Assembly: GCA_946894095.1 (NCBI GenBank)
Contig: OX335660.1
Location: forward strand, 6,019,001-6,083,000
Reading direction: 5' to 3'
Length of the DNA stretch: 64,000 nt
Source of the DNA: Incurvaria masculella
Taxonomy: Eukaryota > Arthropoda > Insecta > Lepidoptera > Incurvariidae
Within the stretch, counting starts at the first letter, position 1, and every line of letters starts with the position of its first letter. Position numbers and translations under genes: made by a program. A model generated the notes under the pieces. The model saw only the letters and a list, made by a program, of their open reading frames with translations. It searched no databases and was not told where the DNA came from. Shown here piece by piece: positions 55,250 to 64,000 of this stretch.

Positions 55250-55617
55250 GCAGATAAGGTCTTGGGTGGAGTATTGTTCGCATTTATGAGACGGCTCAGC
55301 TTGGCTCCCTGGGGACTCGATACAGCGGCAGGCCGTGCGTCTCGTCGACGACCCCGAGGTATCCCTAAATTAAGAGATCCCTCAACTCCGAAGGGATGTA
55401 GGGCTAGCTGTATTATATCGTCTTTGCAGCATTCCTCAAATAATAACCCACCGATCCTCTTGATCTTTTATTTAAATGTAGGGACGGTAACCTATGAAAT
55501 CGACTCACTGCCGAGGTTTTCCCTTAAAATACAACTTGGGATCCTTCAAACGTGGGGTGAATAAGCACATCACCGGTCGGCATAGGTTTCGCAGCCCCTG
55601 TGAAAGTCCGAAAGAAA
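55250..55617 (+). pseudogene. CR1/jockey-like LINE, decayed C-terminal fragment
   Basis: Matches 36003-36541 in patches (AGATAAGGTCTTG, GACGGCTCAGC, GACGACCCCGAGGTATCCCT, GGGATCCTTCAAACGTGG, AGGTTTCGCAGCCCC), with deletions of the segment around YRLYHGE and several frameshifts. Confidence 0.8.
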
Positions 55618-55656
55618 CCACGGCAGCGACATTCGCGCACGCGGCAGTGAATCGAG

Positions 55657-55790
55657 ATTTTTTTTTAAGCGACCTGACATTGATGGCTAACAGACAGTCT
55701 GTTATGATATCCACATTCCCGACGGAATTAGGTGCCATGCCAGAACCTTCACTTTATAAGCGCGGCTACATTGAACTGGATGGAAAACAC
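55657..55790 (-). repeat. SINE 3' part
   Basis: T run, GCGACCTGACATTGATGGC, a short deletion, GGAATTAGGTGCCATGCC and CTACATTGAACTGGATGG; then an AT-only stretch replaces the rest of the element. Confidence 0.85.
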
Positions 55791-55892
55791 ATATTAAATT
55801 ATATATATAATAATTATAATTATAAAATATATATATAATATTATATTATATAAATATTATTATAAAATATATATAATATATATTATATAGGC
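55791..55892. repeat. AT-only low-complexity stretch
   Basis: About 100 bp consisting almost only of TATA/ATTAT motifs with strong self-complementarity. Confidence 0.9.
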
Positions 55893-56190
55893 ATTTCTAG
55901 TTTCTTACCAGTTCTGTGGTCGCTACATTCTCAGATGGCTGATGACGCCATAACGAGGTGGCCACTGCGCGCATTATGGCGAGCACACGTCTCGCGTATT
56001 TGCATACGCGCGTTTATGCAGATTATGTGAACCCGACGTGAGCGAGTCATTGGTCGAGAATCTTACCACGATGCTGTCACATTGACCCGTGGACATGCGT
56101 TAGGAAAGACCATGCGTGAAGCCTCGATCTTGCTCGTGGATTGGCGACCGAAACTTATCCGAATAGCGGCAGTGCAGCCAGGTTTTAGTG
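55893..56190. other. no gene recognised
   Basis: Unique sequence before the next SINE. Confidence 0.3.
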
Positions 56191-56572
56191 GTTAGCCTCA
56201 GTGGCCCAGTGGCGCGACACTTCGGCGATCGCTCTCCGAAGTTAAGCAACGCTGGGTCCGGTCTGGTCTTGGATGGGTGACCATTCGACCGTTGAGAGAG
56301 GCTGGCCGTGGTACGGATTCCACGTTAAGCTGTAGGTCCCCTTCCTTACTTACTAGGTGGTAGGGTTTATCCCGCCCGGGTTGGTACCATCGTATTGGAT
56401 GAACGATGGTCGAAGCGGCAATGAAAATTGTCCGTGTTTTTCATCCAGTTCAATGTAGCCGTGCAATATAAGGAAGGTCCTGGCATGGCACCTAGTTCCC
56501 ATGTGGTGTGTTGGGCTAATACCATGACCGAACTTGATAATACCATCCATGTCCAGTCACATAAAAAAAAAA
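56191..56572 (+). repeat. SINE with the clearest 5S-rRNA-like head
   Basis: The head carries CTCCGAAGTTAAGCAACGCT, GGGTCCGG and CTTGGATGGGTGACCATTCG, nearly colinear with the internal control region and 3' half of eukaryotic 5S rRNA (family knowledge). The body and tail are those of the common SINE (GTAGGTCCCCTTCC, CCCGGGTTGGTACCATCG, CCAGTTCAATGTAGCCGTG, CATGTCCAGTCACATAAAAA). The 5' half of 5S is not recognisable. Confidence 0.9.
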
Positions 56573-56780
56573 GTGGCAATGCGCTGACGGTAGCGCCGGT
56601 ACGTCAGTTCGTTTACGAATTCGAGACGCGCAACATCGAACTTCGTGGCGTCACTGGGGTTACCATAGTACCAATGAACTCACTGGGTGAACAGGCAAGT
56701 TGGTGATTCAATTTGAGGTTTAGTTGCATTTCGTACCGTGTTTGCTGGACAATTTGGGTTCAGTTAAGCCGAACGACATC
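56573..56780. other. no gene recognised
   Basis: Short unique spacer with a 92-codon frame overlapping the SINE end; not credible. Confidence 0.3.
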
Positions 56781-57330
56781 TTAAGGTGGCCCAACCCGGT
56801 GGCCACAACTCATTTGCGGGCACGGTACAAAACCGTGCTGTTGCGCTCTGGGAGCTTCTCTGTTTCTAAGAATAAGACAGGCTCCGTGATGAGGAAGATG
56901 CAACATGTCCACAAAAAAGACAATGTGCATAGTGTACGATTTGATAAGATTTACGAAAATTTTAATTTTAAAACGACTTATAGCTAAAAGTAAACCACGA
57001 CCGCTGTAGTCAAAAATCGAACAAAAACCAAATAGATTATAAATCTTGATTAAATAAGCTATGTCTGATGACTAATCTTTTTAAGATGTTATTACTTTAT
57101 CATTGCGTAATCCACCTCCAAAGTTATTGTATAAAACGCGCGAAAAATCCGAACTTTCGGACGTTATAACTTGGAAACCAAACACAATTTTACAATGCCA
57201 ATGGTTATCAGACATCTAGTTCAATCAAATAAAGCTATTTTGAGCAAAATTTTGGATCTCTGACAAGAAATATAGGCGTGATCTTCTTTCCCTTTTTGTA
57301 TGGGGAGATGAGCGGGTTGGGCCACCTTAA
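56781..57330. mobile_element. TTAA-flanked MITE, intact copy
   Basis: 550 bp including TTAA at both ends (56781-56784 and 57327-57330). The inverted ends share GGTGGCCCAACCCG next to TTAA. The interior is non-coding and includes ACCAAATAGATTATAAA and GCGCGAAAAATCCGAACTTT. Its rearranged relative is at 8830-9519. TTAA targeting hints at piggyBac, but superfamily proof is lacking. Confidence 0.85.
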
Positions 57331-57657
57331 CTAAATGAAACCGGCAGCGTTGCCACGAGTCAGTCCAAAACGTCTAAAACACTTTTTCGGTTTCGGTTTC
57401 TGCTCCTGCCCTTCCATCCTCGTTGACTGAAACGGACATCGCAAATTACAATTATGTACTTTCCTTGTAAATAATCATCAATCATCAGGAATTTAGTAAA
57501 CAAGCAATTCAGGGGCCCACGAAGGCTAAACGTAAGAGATGTATTGGGATTTATCTTGGGTGTTATATCCGAAGTTTTAGCCGTGGAAGGCTTTTATTGC
57601 AGGCAAAACTTTGTTGCTGAAACTTTTCTAATTAACCCATATTTGTCGGATGGTTCC
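57331..57657. other. no gene recognised
   Basis: Unique spacer. Confidence 0.3.
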
Positions 57658-58014
57658 GAGCGGCTTGTAGCTCAGGGGCGTGGCGAATTGCATTGCATGC
57701 CAGAGAGCATGGGTTCAAATCGCCAACCCGTTCATGCACCTTCTTTCTCACCAGTGCGAGCTTTTCCATGGTTTGGAATCCATGTAAAACTGTAGGTCTC
57801 CTTTCCCTGCTAGGTGGTTGGATTAAGTCCGCCCGGGTTGGTACCATCGCATTGGATTCAACAATGAACAATTGTCCGTGTTATCTATCCAGTTCAATGT
57901 AGTTGTGCTCATAAGATCCTGGCATGGCATCTAATTCCTTCGGGAATGCGGTGTGTTGGGCTAATATGACGCTGGGTGTGGTATTAGCCATTCATGACCG
58001 GTTACAAAAAAAAA
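57658..58014 (+). repeat. SINE with a second tRNA-type head
   Basis: The head GAGCGGCTTGTAGCTCAGGG with A-box TAGCTCAGGGG and B-box-like GGGTTCAAATCGCC differs from the other tRNA head and looks like a canonical tRNA start (TGTAGCTCAG, as in tRNA-Ala). The body (GTTTGGAATCCATG, AACTGTAGGTC, CCCGGGTTGGTACCATCGC, CCAGTTCAATGTAGTTGTG, CCTGGCATGGCATC) is shared with the other copies. Confidence 0.88.
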
Positions 58015-58890
58015 ACAGTTTTAGGCCCGATTACAGGAAGAGATGGCGAAGTAAATCAATGTTCAAACTTGTCACTTTTAGTGGTCCGCACGGAGTTCAC
58101 TCAGCTACCTTCTGTGCTCCTCATAAAAGTGACGTGTTTAATCATACGTTGACGTTGATTTTGATTTTGTGTCCTTTAGTGGGCGGACCAAATTTAATAC
58201 GCCGCACTAAACTGGTTTTTTTATGGTTAGTCCTGTGCTAATCTCGTTCTAAGTTTTGACAGGTTCTCTCGGAATAAGACTTTTTGCGGACTTTAGTCCG
58301 GACGTAATGCGTGTATAAAGTTAGTCCCCGTCTACTCTGAATATTGCTGTATGTGATAAAGTGATCTTGGGTCACGATTTAACGGGGTCGTTTCTATCCC
58401 AATGAAGATCAATAAATTCAATATTCACATTATTTATCTTTTCCTTTCGACGTTTCGCTTCTAAGAAAAATAATCTCAAAATATTCAACACAACCATCAC
58501 ATTTCTTATTCCCAGCCACGGTTAAGTTATTGAACGTCGGCCGCATCGCAAATCCTTCTCTATCCGGTCGGGTGACCTCTGAAATTGCATTGAAGCGCCA
58601 TTTCAGCTGGCGACCTTCGGTGCGGTACTCGCGTCGTTGCATTTCCGCTTCTATCGCGCAGTGTTAGGGTTCAAAGCGGAAGGTTATTGCGGCGTCCCGT
58701 TCGCGCGCAGCATCCGGCGGATCGATGGAGCGACCCTGACCTTGCGTACGCACACATGCGCACCGCTCACACACACACACACACACACACACGCAGCATC
58801 CGGGATGGAGCTGGAGATATACGGGCGGTCAAAAGTACGGAGGCATCATAGTAAACGCCATTTAAAGTGTATATATAATAATCGATCAAA
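58015..58890. other. no gene; shared segment and CA repeat inside
   Basis: 58055-58185 is the copy of the dispersed segment at 12425-12540. A perfect CA run lies at 58766-58792. Nothing else recognised. Confidence 0.5.
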
Positions 58891-59167
58891 TTTTTTAGGG
58901 TTCCGTACTAAAAGGGTGCCAAAGTAACCCCTTTTATTATGCCTCCGCTGTCCGTCCGTCCGTCTGTCCGCATCTCATGAACTGTAATATGTAGGCAGCT
59001 GAAATGTTCACAGAGTGTGTATTTGTGTTGCCGCTATAACAACAAATGGGCAAAATAAAATAAAAAAACGGGGGCCCATACAAAAACGTGATTTTTTTGT
59101 GTTCAATCTTGTAAGATGGTAAAGAACCCTTTGTGTGCGAGTCCGACTCGCACTTGGCCGGTTTTTT
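58891..59167 (-). repeat. GTTCCG-family repeat abutting a LINE fragment
   Basis: Left hairpin altered (TTCCGTACTAAAAGGGTG), short GTCC array, right GAGTCCGACTCGCACTTGGC and CCGGTTTTTT, then immediately LINE sequence. Confidence 0.9.
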
Positions 59168-59169
59168 AT

Positions 59170-59322
59170 TTTAAGCACGGCATATGGCTTACGCCAGGGC
59201 CTCTTAGGGTGATGCCCACGAGATTTAGAACTTGCAGGGGGGCTGCGGAGACCACGCCGGCCGGCCAGGTGATTCTTCACGCCATGCTTGAAGGAATCCA
59301 GGTTGTACTTTGGGGGAAATAA
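59170..59322 (-). pseudogene. CR1/jockey-like LINE, terminal fragment
   Basis: The reverse complement gives AAGTACAACCTGGATTCCTT, TGGCGTGAAGAATCACCTGG and CCATATGCCGTGCTTA, matching 36385-36520. Only the last about 50 codons remain. Confidence 0.82.
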
Positions 59323-59383
59323 CACATTATATATGTTTTAGTGAGGAATACTTAGGAAATAGGCTATTTTTATCTTAAGTAAG

Positions 59384-59682
59384 TATACGTTTTCGTACTA
59401 GTACGTTGCTTATTCAAAAAAATGTGACATATATGTATGTATAATCGACCGTGAAGCAAAGATACATTAATTAAAGAAAGATCCCAGTAAGAAGAACTAC
59501 TTTACGAATATATTGCAAGGCTGGACCCGAACCAGCAAAACATACCATTCGCGGGTATCGCGTCCAAGCAATTTCGCCATCTGCTGCATACCCATAATTT
59601 CGAATTCTCCTACAGACACTCTTCCCGTAATCAATGCCTCCTACTAACACAGTCTTTAAGATTATACCTACATACATTTATT
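59384..59682 (-). mobile_element. CGACCGTGAAGC long-TIR family, copy with tRNA-like core
   Basis: One terminal repeat (TTTTCGTACTAGTACGTTGC ... ATCGACCGTGAAGCAAAGAT) and the tRNA-like core in reverse: T-arm GCTGGACCCGAACCAGC, anticodon arm ATACCATTCGCGGGTAT, D-arm GCGTCCAAGCAATTTCGCC. The anticodon and T arms are unchanged from 54122-54195, while the D-loop differs. The far terminal repeat is missing. Confidence 0.82.
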
Positions 59683-59789
59683 TAACGCTACACCTGCACT
59701 ACCCGCAATACCCGCGAATGCTTGCTGGTTCGGGTTATCTTTGATACTTTAAAAGAAAGCGCTTTTTTATACCGTGAGGTTATAAGCAA

Positions 59790-60060
59790 AGGGAGACGCT
59801 ATTCCCGCTGAACGCCCGAAAACATCCAGGTAGATCTTCGGTAGGTCTCTCCGTCTCCGCATATTGTCACATGGGCGATCCCCATTCCCTTCCAATAGGT
59901 ACCGATGCTGCTAACGATTCAATCCAAGCTTGGAACGACAGGCTGACTCATCTCCATATGGTTCCGGAGTTGTTTATCTTTGAGAGGGCAGGAAATTTTT
60001 TTGGTGCACAAGCTAATTTTCCTTCGCTGTTTATTATATAGCGCTTCCAATGACAACTTT
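59790..60060 (-). repeat. dispersed repeat shared with 41640-41880
   Basis: CCGCTGAACGCCCGAAAACA, ATCTTCGGTAGGTCTC and CGCTGTTTATTATATAGCGC match the reverse of the other copy. The CCTAA array is absent here; instead ATAACCTCACGG-like sequence lies beyond. Confidence 0.65.
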
Positions 60061-60447
60061 GAAGGTTATGAGCACAAGGAGACGACGGCCTCGTAGGTCT
60101 TCGGTGGGCCTTGCTGCATCCGCATATTATTTCATTTTTATTTGATTAGGCACACAATACAGAACACAGTCTGGGCAATGACTTAAATACACCTTAAATT
60201 AAGACAGCGTCCCACTCGGATGAGTGCACAGAAATTGCCAAAAACATAACAAAATTAGACTATAAGCACGGTCCTTACCTAGAAGGAGTAACTGTAGATT
60301 TATAAATGACTTAATTATCTAGGTGAAATGTAAGAAAATAATATTGAAATGGACAAATAATTATTTAAGGAACTTTAACGGCGTCTAAAACGTTTTTCTT
60401 AAAAGAATAAATTGACGATGAAAATATATGGAAACTATCATTGGAAT
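60061..60447. other. no gene recognised
   Basis: AT-rich sequence. Confidence 0.35.
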
Positions 60448-60645
60448 TCCGAATTATATTGTACAATGTGCATATTCTTGCAATTGGGTTAATGGCAGCC
60501 ATCTTGGTTATTGCTTTGGTACTCTTGGCGAGTACCACGTGGACGATCCGAACTAAATTGTACAATGTGCACATTCTTGCAATTGGGTTACTGGCAGCCA
60601 TCTTGGTTATTGCTTTGGTACTACGTGTACCACGTGGACGATATC
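60448..60645 (+). repeat. 99-bp tandem duplication
   Basis: Units starting TCCGAATTATATTGTACAAT (60448) and TCCGAACTAAATTGTACAAT (60547) share TTCTTGCAATTGGGTTA and GCCATCTTGGTTATTGCTTT; similarity is about 90 percent. Ninety-nine is a multiple of three, and a hydrophobic open frame passes through both units, but no coding evidence exists beyond that. Confidence 0.85.
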
Positions 60646-60719
60646 GTGGCTACGCCGTTGCTACACGGATGGGTGTCTGTCGTCATTTCCGTCTTTGCTC
60701 ACTCGATGTCTGACAGCAT

Positions 60720-60900
60720 CGTCTGGCCGGCAGGTGAGGGGCGGCGGCGGCGCGGCGGCGCGGCGGAGGGCGATGTCGTGCGTGCGCGAGGCTTCGCTGG
60801 AGCCGCCGGCGCCCTACAGCGCCGCGCGCCTCCACGCGCGGCCGCACGACCACGACGAGCGAGACCCGCACAGGCATGGTGAGACCACACCCCACCCCCC
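60720..60900 (+). other. CpG-rich island-like patch
   Basis: Dominated by GGCGGCGG and GCGCGCGCC words in otherwise AT-rich DNA. It contains the possible exon at 60773-60878. Confidence 0.6.
60773..60878 (+). CDS. possible 5' coding exon of an unknown host gene
   Basis: ATG at 60773 opens 35 codons (MSCVREASLEPPAPYSAARL, then HARPHDHDERDPHRH), ending one base into a codon at a GTGAGA donor-like site (60879). GC-rich composition and mixed polar/charged content differ from the shadow frames nearby, and no repeat family covers it. I do not recognise the peptide, and no matching acceptor exon is visible before the retroelement. Two overlapping frames on the same patch show that composition alone opens frames here. 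It could instead be a promoter-proximal CpG patch. Confidence 0.25.
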
Positions 60901-61313
60901 CCCACCAACACCGTCCTCCCCCACTCTGCACACACCATAGGCTTAGAATGTAAAGACTTACAGAGTCAGATGAGACCAAAATCGTTTCATACAAATTGTA
61001 CTGAAATTTCTTGATTTACAAAAAAAAAATCTTAACCGCTGTGTAGCTTCGAAATAATGATATGAAGTTTTTTTTTAAGTTTTACTTTGAAATATTGAAA
61101 AAATGTTAAGAATTTTGATCGACAAAGAAACAGTGGGTCACCCCTTATTTACCATCCAAAAAGGGTTTTTGTCCGCGTTTTTTAATCCCGTTCACTAAAT
61201 AATCCATAAATGCACAGGTCACCATGCTTTCTTTAAGAAAAACTAGATAAATCATAAAGATTTCACAAAAAAACATTTCACATTCCATGAGCGCGACTAA
61301 AATGTATTGATAA
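60901..61313. other. no gene recognised
   Basis: C-rich stretch to 60935, then AT-rich sequence up to the retroelement frame. The 5' end of the retroelement cannot be located by structure. Confidence 0.35.
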
Positions 61314-63863
61314 CATTGGGAGGAACTTTTTACGTTTCCATACAATGTTCTTCACGTGAGCGACCAATTGACAAAGGGCACATTAGCATCCAAAATTAAG
61401 AACAACATAACAGCACACTATGATCCCGAAAGTTATATGGAAACTAGAAGACCTGGTTACATTTCATCTACTCCTATTAATAAAAGAGTTGAAACAAAGG
61501 TTTACGATGGGGACTTAAGAGGTGCCGTCCGTTTGCTCACTTCCACCGATGAGATAGCTGTTCACGATGATGATACAATTACTGCTCTACGTTCCAAGCA
61601 CCCATCTAGTTCGAGACCTCAAGACATGCCGGAACCTCCCAAGGACTCGGACGAGGTTCTAATTGTAAAGGAAAATATAGTCTACAAGGCAGTCATGTCG
61701 TTTCCGACTGGATCGTCACCTGGAATTGATTCTCTTTCACCGCAACACTTAAAAGATCTTTTGATCACAACATCAGACGACGCAAGAAAAATTTTTTTAA
61801 AGTCTCTCACTAAGTTAGTTAATTTTATGTTATCTGGTAAGGTGCTAGAAGATTTTATACCATTCATTTATGGAGCATCGCTTTTTGCCTTGAAAAAAAA
61901 GGATGGAGGTATTAGGCCTATTGCCATAGGTTGCACTTTACGAAGATTGACTTCAAAAGTAGCATGCAGTCAATTACAAGAACACTTAGGCAATACATTC
62001 CGTCCTGTGCAACTCGGATTTGCCACAAAAGGTGGAGCTGAAGCAGCAGTACATTCCGTACGAACTTATGTCAAAACATGTTTAACATCGGAAATAATGG
62101 TTAAGATTGATGTACGAAACGCTTTTAATTCAGTGGAGAGAGATATCATGCTCGCGTCAGTTCAAAACAACATTCCAACCTTATACCCATATATCTGGCA
62201 ATGTTATGCGTATCCATCACTTTTATTTTACAAAAATCAAACTTTAACTTCATCCGTTGGGTGTCAGCAAGGGGACCCGCTAGGTCCAGCAATATTTAGT
62301 TTATGTATTCACAGTATCATAACAAAAATGATGTCAGATTTAAATGTTTGGTACCTTGATGATGGTATTCTTGGTGGTGATGCAGACAAAGTTCTTGGTG
62401 ATTTGCAAACTCTGATTAGGGAATTTCAATCTATTGGGTTAACTTTAAATACGGAGAAATGTGAAGTATATTTTTTTGAATCAGTATCTGAAGAAAGGAG
62501 AAAATATATTTTGGATAACCTTAACATTCTAAGCCCGGGTATACAAATTTTGAAAGATGAAAACCTATTCTTGTTAGGTGCTCCTTTAGTAGATAATTCT
62601 GTAAAACTTCTAGTTGAAAACAAGAACCACTTCTTTAATTTTGTATCGAATCGCATGACGAATTTACAGCCACATGTTGCATTACTTTTGATTAGATTTT
62701 GTTTTGGTATACCGCGTCTTACCTACTTTTTAAGATGCTGCCCTATTTGGAAAAATGATTCTTTACTGTATTTACTTGACGTGGAATTGAAGAAAACTTT
62801 AGAAAAAATATTGAATTTAAATTTAGAATCAAGCTCTTGGAAACAAGCATGTTTTCCTATCGATTTTGGCGGAATTGGTATTAGACGACCTTCTGATGTC
62901 GCACTTCCTGCATTCCTTGCTTCAGCTCATAACAGTATGAACCTCATAGGTAAAATTCTATTTCCATCACTTGGTGATTGTGAGGTTGACGGTTTGAATG
63001 AAGCAATCGAGAGATGGAAAGGTGTGTGTCCAGGAGTGGAATTGCCAGCGAGGGTAAAAACTCAATTCGGATGGGATAACCCGATTACCAAAATTTGTCA
63101 CAAAAAGCTTTTAGAAGAAAGTTCAGAAATTGACCGGGCTCGCATTCTTGGTTCTTCAGAAACGGAATCTGGAGCATGGCTCAAATCGTTTCCGTCTCCA
63201 AATTTAGGAACTCTCCTAGACAAAACCAGTCTGAGAATAACGATAGGCCTACGTATAGGCGTCAAACTGTGTCAACCACACGTCTGCGTTTGCGGCACTA
63301 GTGTCGATGCTTTGGGACACCACGGACTATCGTGTCAAAGGAGCTCTGGTCGAATACCCCGTCACTGTGGTATTAATAATATTATTAAAAGATCTTTGGC
63401 CACAGTGAATATTCCGAGCCTCCTGGAGCCACCAGGAATTAGCCGCTCCGACGGAAAAAGACCAGATGGGCTAACTCTAGTACCGTGGTGTCGAGGCAAA
63501 GCACTGGTTTGGGACGCCACGTGTGTTGACACGTTGGCTCCTAGCCACGTTTTAGCATCCTCCAAGTCAGCCGGGGCCGCCGCTAATACTGCCGCAGCAA
63601 ATAAAATCAAGAAATATGCGTCTGTGCGTGACCACTTTGATTTCCTTGCGTTCGCTGTGGAAACGCTTGGCGCATGGTCATCGGATGCGAAAAGTTTTTC
63701 TGACTGCATTGGAAAACTGCTTATTGAGAAATCCGGTGACCATCGCGCTAAGACATTTTTCATACGGCGAATTAGCATGGAAATTCAAAGGGGAAACGCA
63801 CAGAGCATTTTAGGTACTATGGGCAGCTCGGCGGGCATGGAGGAAATTTTCTATTTAGTTTAG
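61314..63863 (+). CDS. non-LTR-type reverse transcriptase with C-terminal zinc knuckle and RPD...D motif, 5'-truncated
   Basis: Open frame of 849 codons preceded by TAA at 61311. The first ATG is only at 61437, although the protein-like sequence (WEELFTFPYNVLHV) starts before it, so the N-terminus is lost or lies behind a break. Numbering from codon 61356: RT fingers LFALKKKDGGIRPIAIG (177-192); motif A with D252 in KIDVRNAFNSV; motif B GCQQGDPLGP (302-311); motif C with YLDDG, D335 and D336; motif D GLTLNTEKCE (361-370). Near the C-terminus are a C-x-C...H-H...C knuckle (C644, C646, H655, H656, C660), then RPDG (702-705) and VWDATC with D720, resembling the restriction-like nuclease of RLE-bearing non-LTR elements. 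It copies element RNA into DNA. The RT is certain; the clade is not. Confidence 0.85.
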   Translation, partial: HWEELFTFPYNVLHVSDQLTKGTLASKIKNNITAHYDPESYMETRRPGYISSTPINKRVETKVYDGDLRGAVRLLTSTDEIAVHDDDTITALRSKHPSSSRPQDMPEPPKDSDEVLIVKENIVYKAVMSFPTGSSPGIDSLSPQHLKDLLITTSDDARKIFLKSLTKLVNFMLSGKVLEDFIPFIYGASLFALKKKDGGIRPIAIGCTLRRLTSKVACSQLQEHLGNTFRPVQLGFATKGGAEAAVHSVRTYVKTCLTSEIMVKIDVRNAFNSVERDIMLASVQNNIPTLYPYIWQCYAYPSLLFYKNQTLTSSVGCQQGDPLGPAIFSLCIHSIITKMMSDLNVWYLDDGILGGDADKVLGDLQTLIREFQSIGLTLNTEKCEVYFFESVSEERRKYILDNLNILSPGIQILKDENLFLLGAPLVDNSVKLLVENKNHFFNFVSNRMTNLQPHVALLLIRFCFGIPRLTYFLRCCPIWKNDSLLYLLDVELKKTLEKILNLNLESSSWKQACFPIDFGGIGIRRPSDVALPAFLASAHNSMNLIGKILFPSLGDCEVDGLNEAIERWKGVCPGVELPARVKTQFGWDNPITKICHKKLLEESSEIDRARILGSSETESGAWLKSFPSPNLGTLLDKTSLRITIGLRIGVKLCQPHVCVCGTSVDALGHHGLSCQRSSGRIPRHCGINNIIKRSLATVNIPSLLEPPGISRSDGKRPDGLTLVPWCRGKALVWDATCVDTLAPSHVLASSKSAGAAANTAAANKIKKYASVRDHFDFLAFAVETLGAWSSDAKSFSDCIGKLLIEKSGDHRAKTFFIRRISMEIQRGNAQSILGTMGSSAGMEEIFYLV

Positions 63864-64000
63864 GATAGTATTAGTTGTTAGTTTATTATAGTAAGTTGTT
63901 AGTTTAATTTTGTTTAGGGATTATGTTGTTTTTGTTCAAACCTTAATTTAACCAATATATCAATAAATGTAACTGTTCCAATTTGATAACGATTTCAGAA
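63864..64000 (+). promoter_or_regulatory. 3' UTR of the retroelement with AATAAA
   Basis: After the TAG stop come TTAGTTTATTATAG-type sequence and AATAAA at 63962-63967. The window ends before a tail or target duplication can be seen. Confidence 0.6.

Noticed and set aside
56215..56290. A 5S rRNA gene
   Set aside because: Only the internal/3' half of 5S is recognisable and it is fused to the SINE body with an A tail; it is a SINE head.
60695..60994. Overlapping long frames on both strands in the CpG-rich patch
   Set aside because: High GC removes stop codons in all frames; only the ATG-to-donor segment at 60773-60878 was kept, at low confidence.
61699..63778. Minus-strand frames overlapping the retroelement
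   Set aside because: Shadows of the long plus-strand reverse transcriptase frame.

Overview
This window looks like accessory, transposon-dense nuclear DNA from an insect, most likely a moth or butterfly. The grounds are spliceosomal introns and AATAAA signals, interstitial TTAGG arrays (the insect telomere unit), a mariner element, and short AT-rich dispersed repeats built around GGAC/GTCC microsatellites of the kind I associate with Lepidoptera. No database could be searched, so the order-level call is an inference. I recognise no host gene with confidence. The only candidate is a short GC-rich possible exon at 60773-60878.

Three protein-coding mobile elements stand out. (1) An intact 341-residue mariner transposase (minus, 17554-18579) sits inside a 1.28-kb element with inverted termini. 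(2) A complete 3.2-kb DNA transposon (42757-45954) has inverted termini, a 4-bp AGTT target duplication, iterated subterminal repeats and a two-exon Sola-like transposase of 603 residues. (3) A long open frame (61314-63863) encodes a reverse transcriptase with a C-terminal zinc knuckle and an RPD...D nuclease-like motif; its 5' end is missing. Broken LINE pieces of at least three kinds (RTE-like, CR1/jockey-like, and an RNase-H-bearing one) and several LINE 3' tails are scattered through the rest.

Most remaining sequence is non-autonomous repeats: about 20 copies of a SINE whose common body is joined to three different Pol III heads (a tRNA-like head, a 5S-rRNA-like head and a second tRNA-like head); 15 copies of a ~300-bp family ending in GTTCCG hairpins and carrying GGAC microsatellites; several foldback/MITE families with TA or TTAA target sites; and a long-TIR family that carries a tRNA-like cloverleaf with a bacterial-type leucine D-arm.

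Layout: 1-1387 unique plus a GTTCCG copy; 1388-5487 a 100-bp satellite array interrupted by a 950-bp insertion and organised as a higher-order repeat; 5.5-15.3 kb mostly unique AT-rich DNA with MITE and SINE pieces; 15.4-17.2 kb SINE pair, 36-bp minisatellite and RTE tail; 17.5-18.8 kb mariner; 19-42 kb mixed SINE, MITE and LINE fragments; 42.3-46 kb nested SINE/GTTCCG/Sola stack; 46-60 kb more MITEs and SINEs; 60.4-60.9 kb duplicated segment and GC-rich possible exon; 61.3-64 kb retroelement. The elements do not form a pathway. Their relationship is nesting, and the nesting gives relative ages: the SINE at 42.3 kb is older than the GTTCCG copy and the Sola element inside it.
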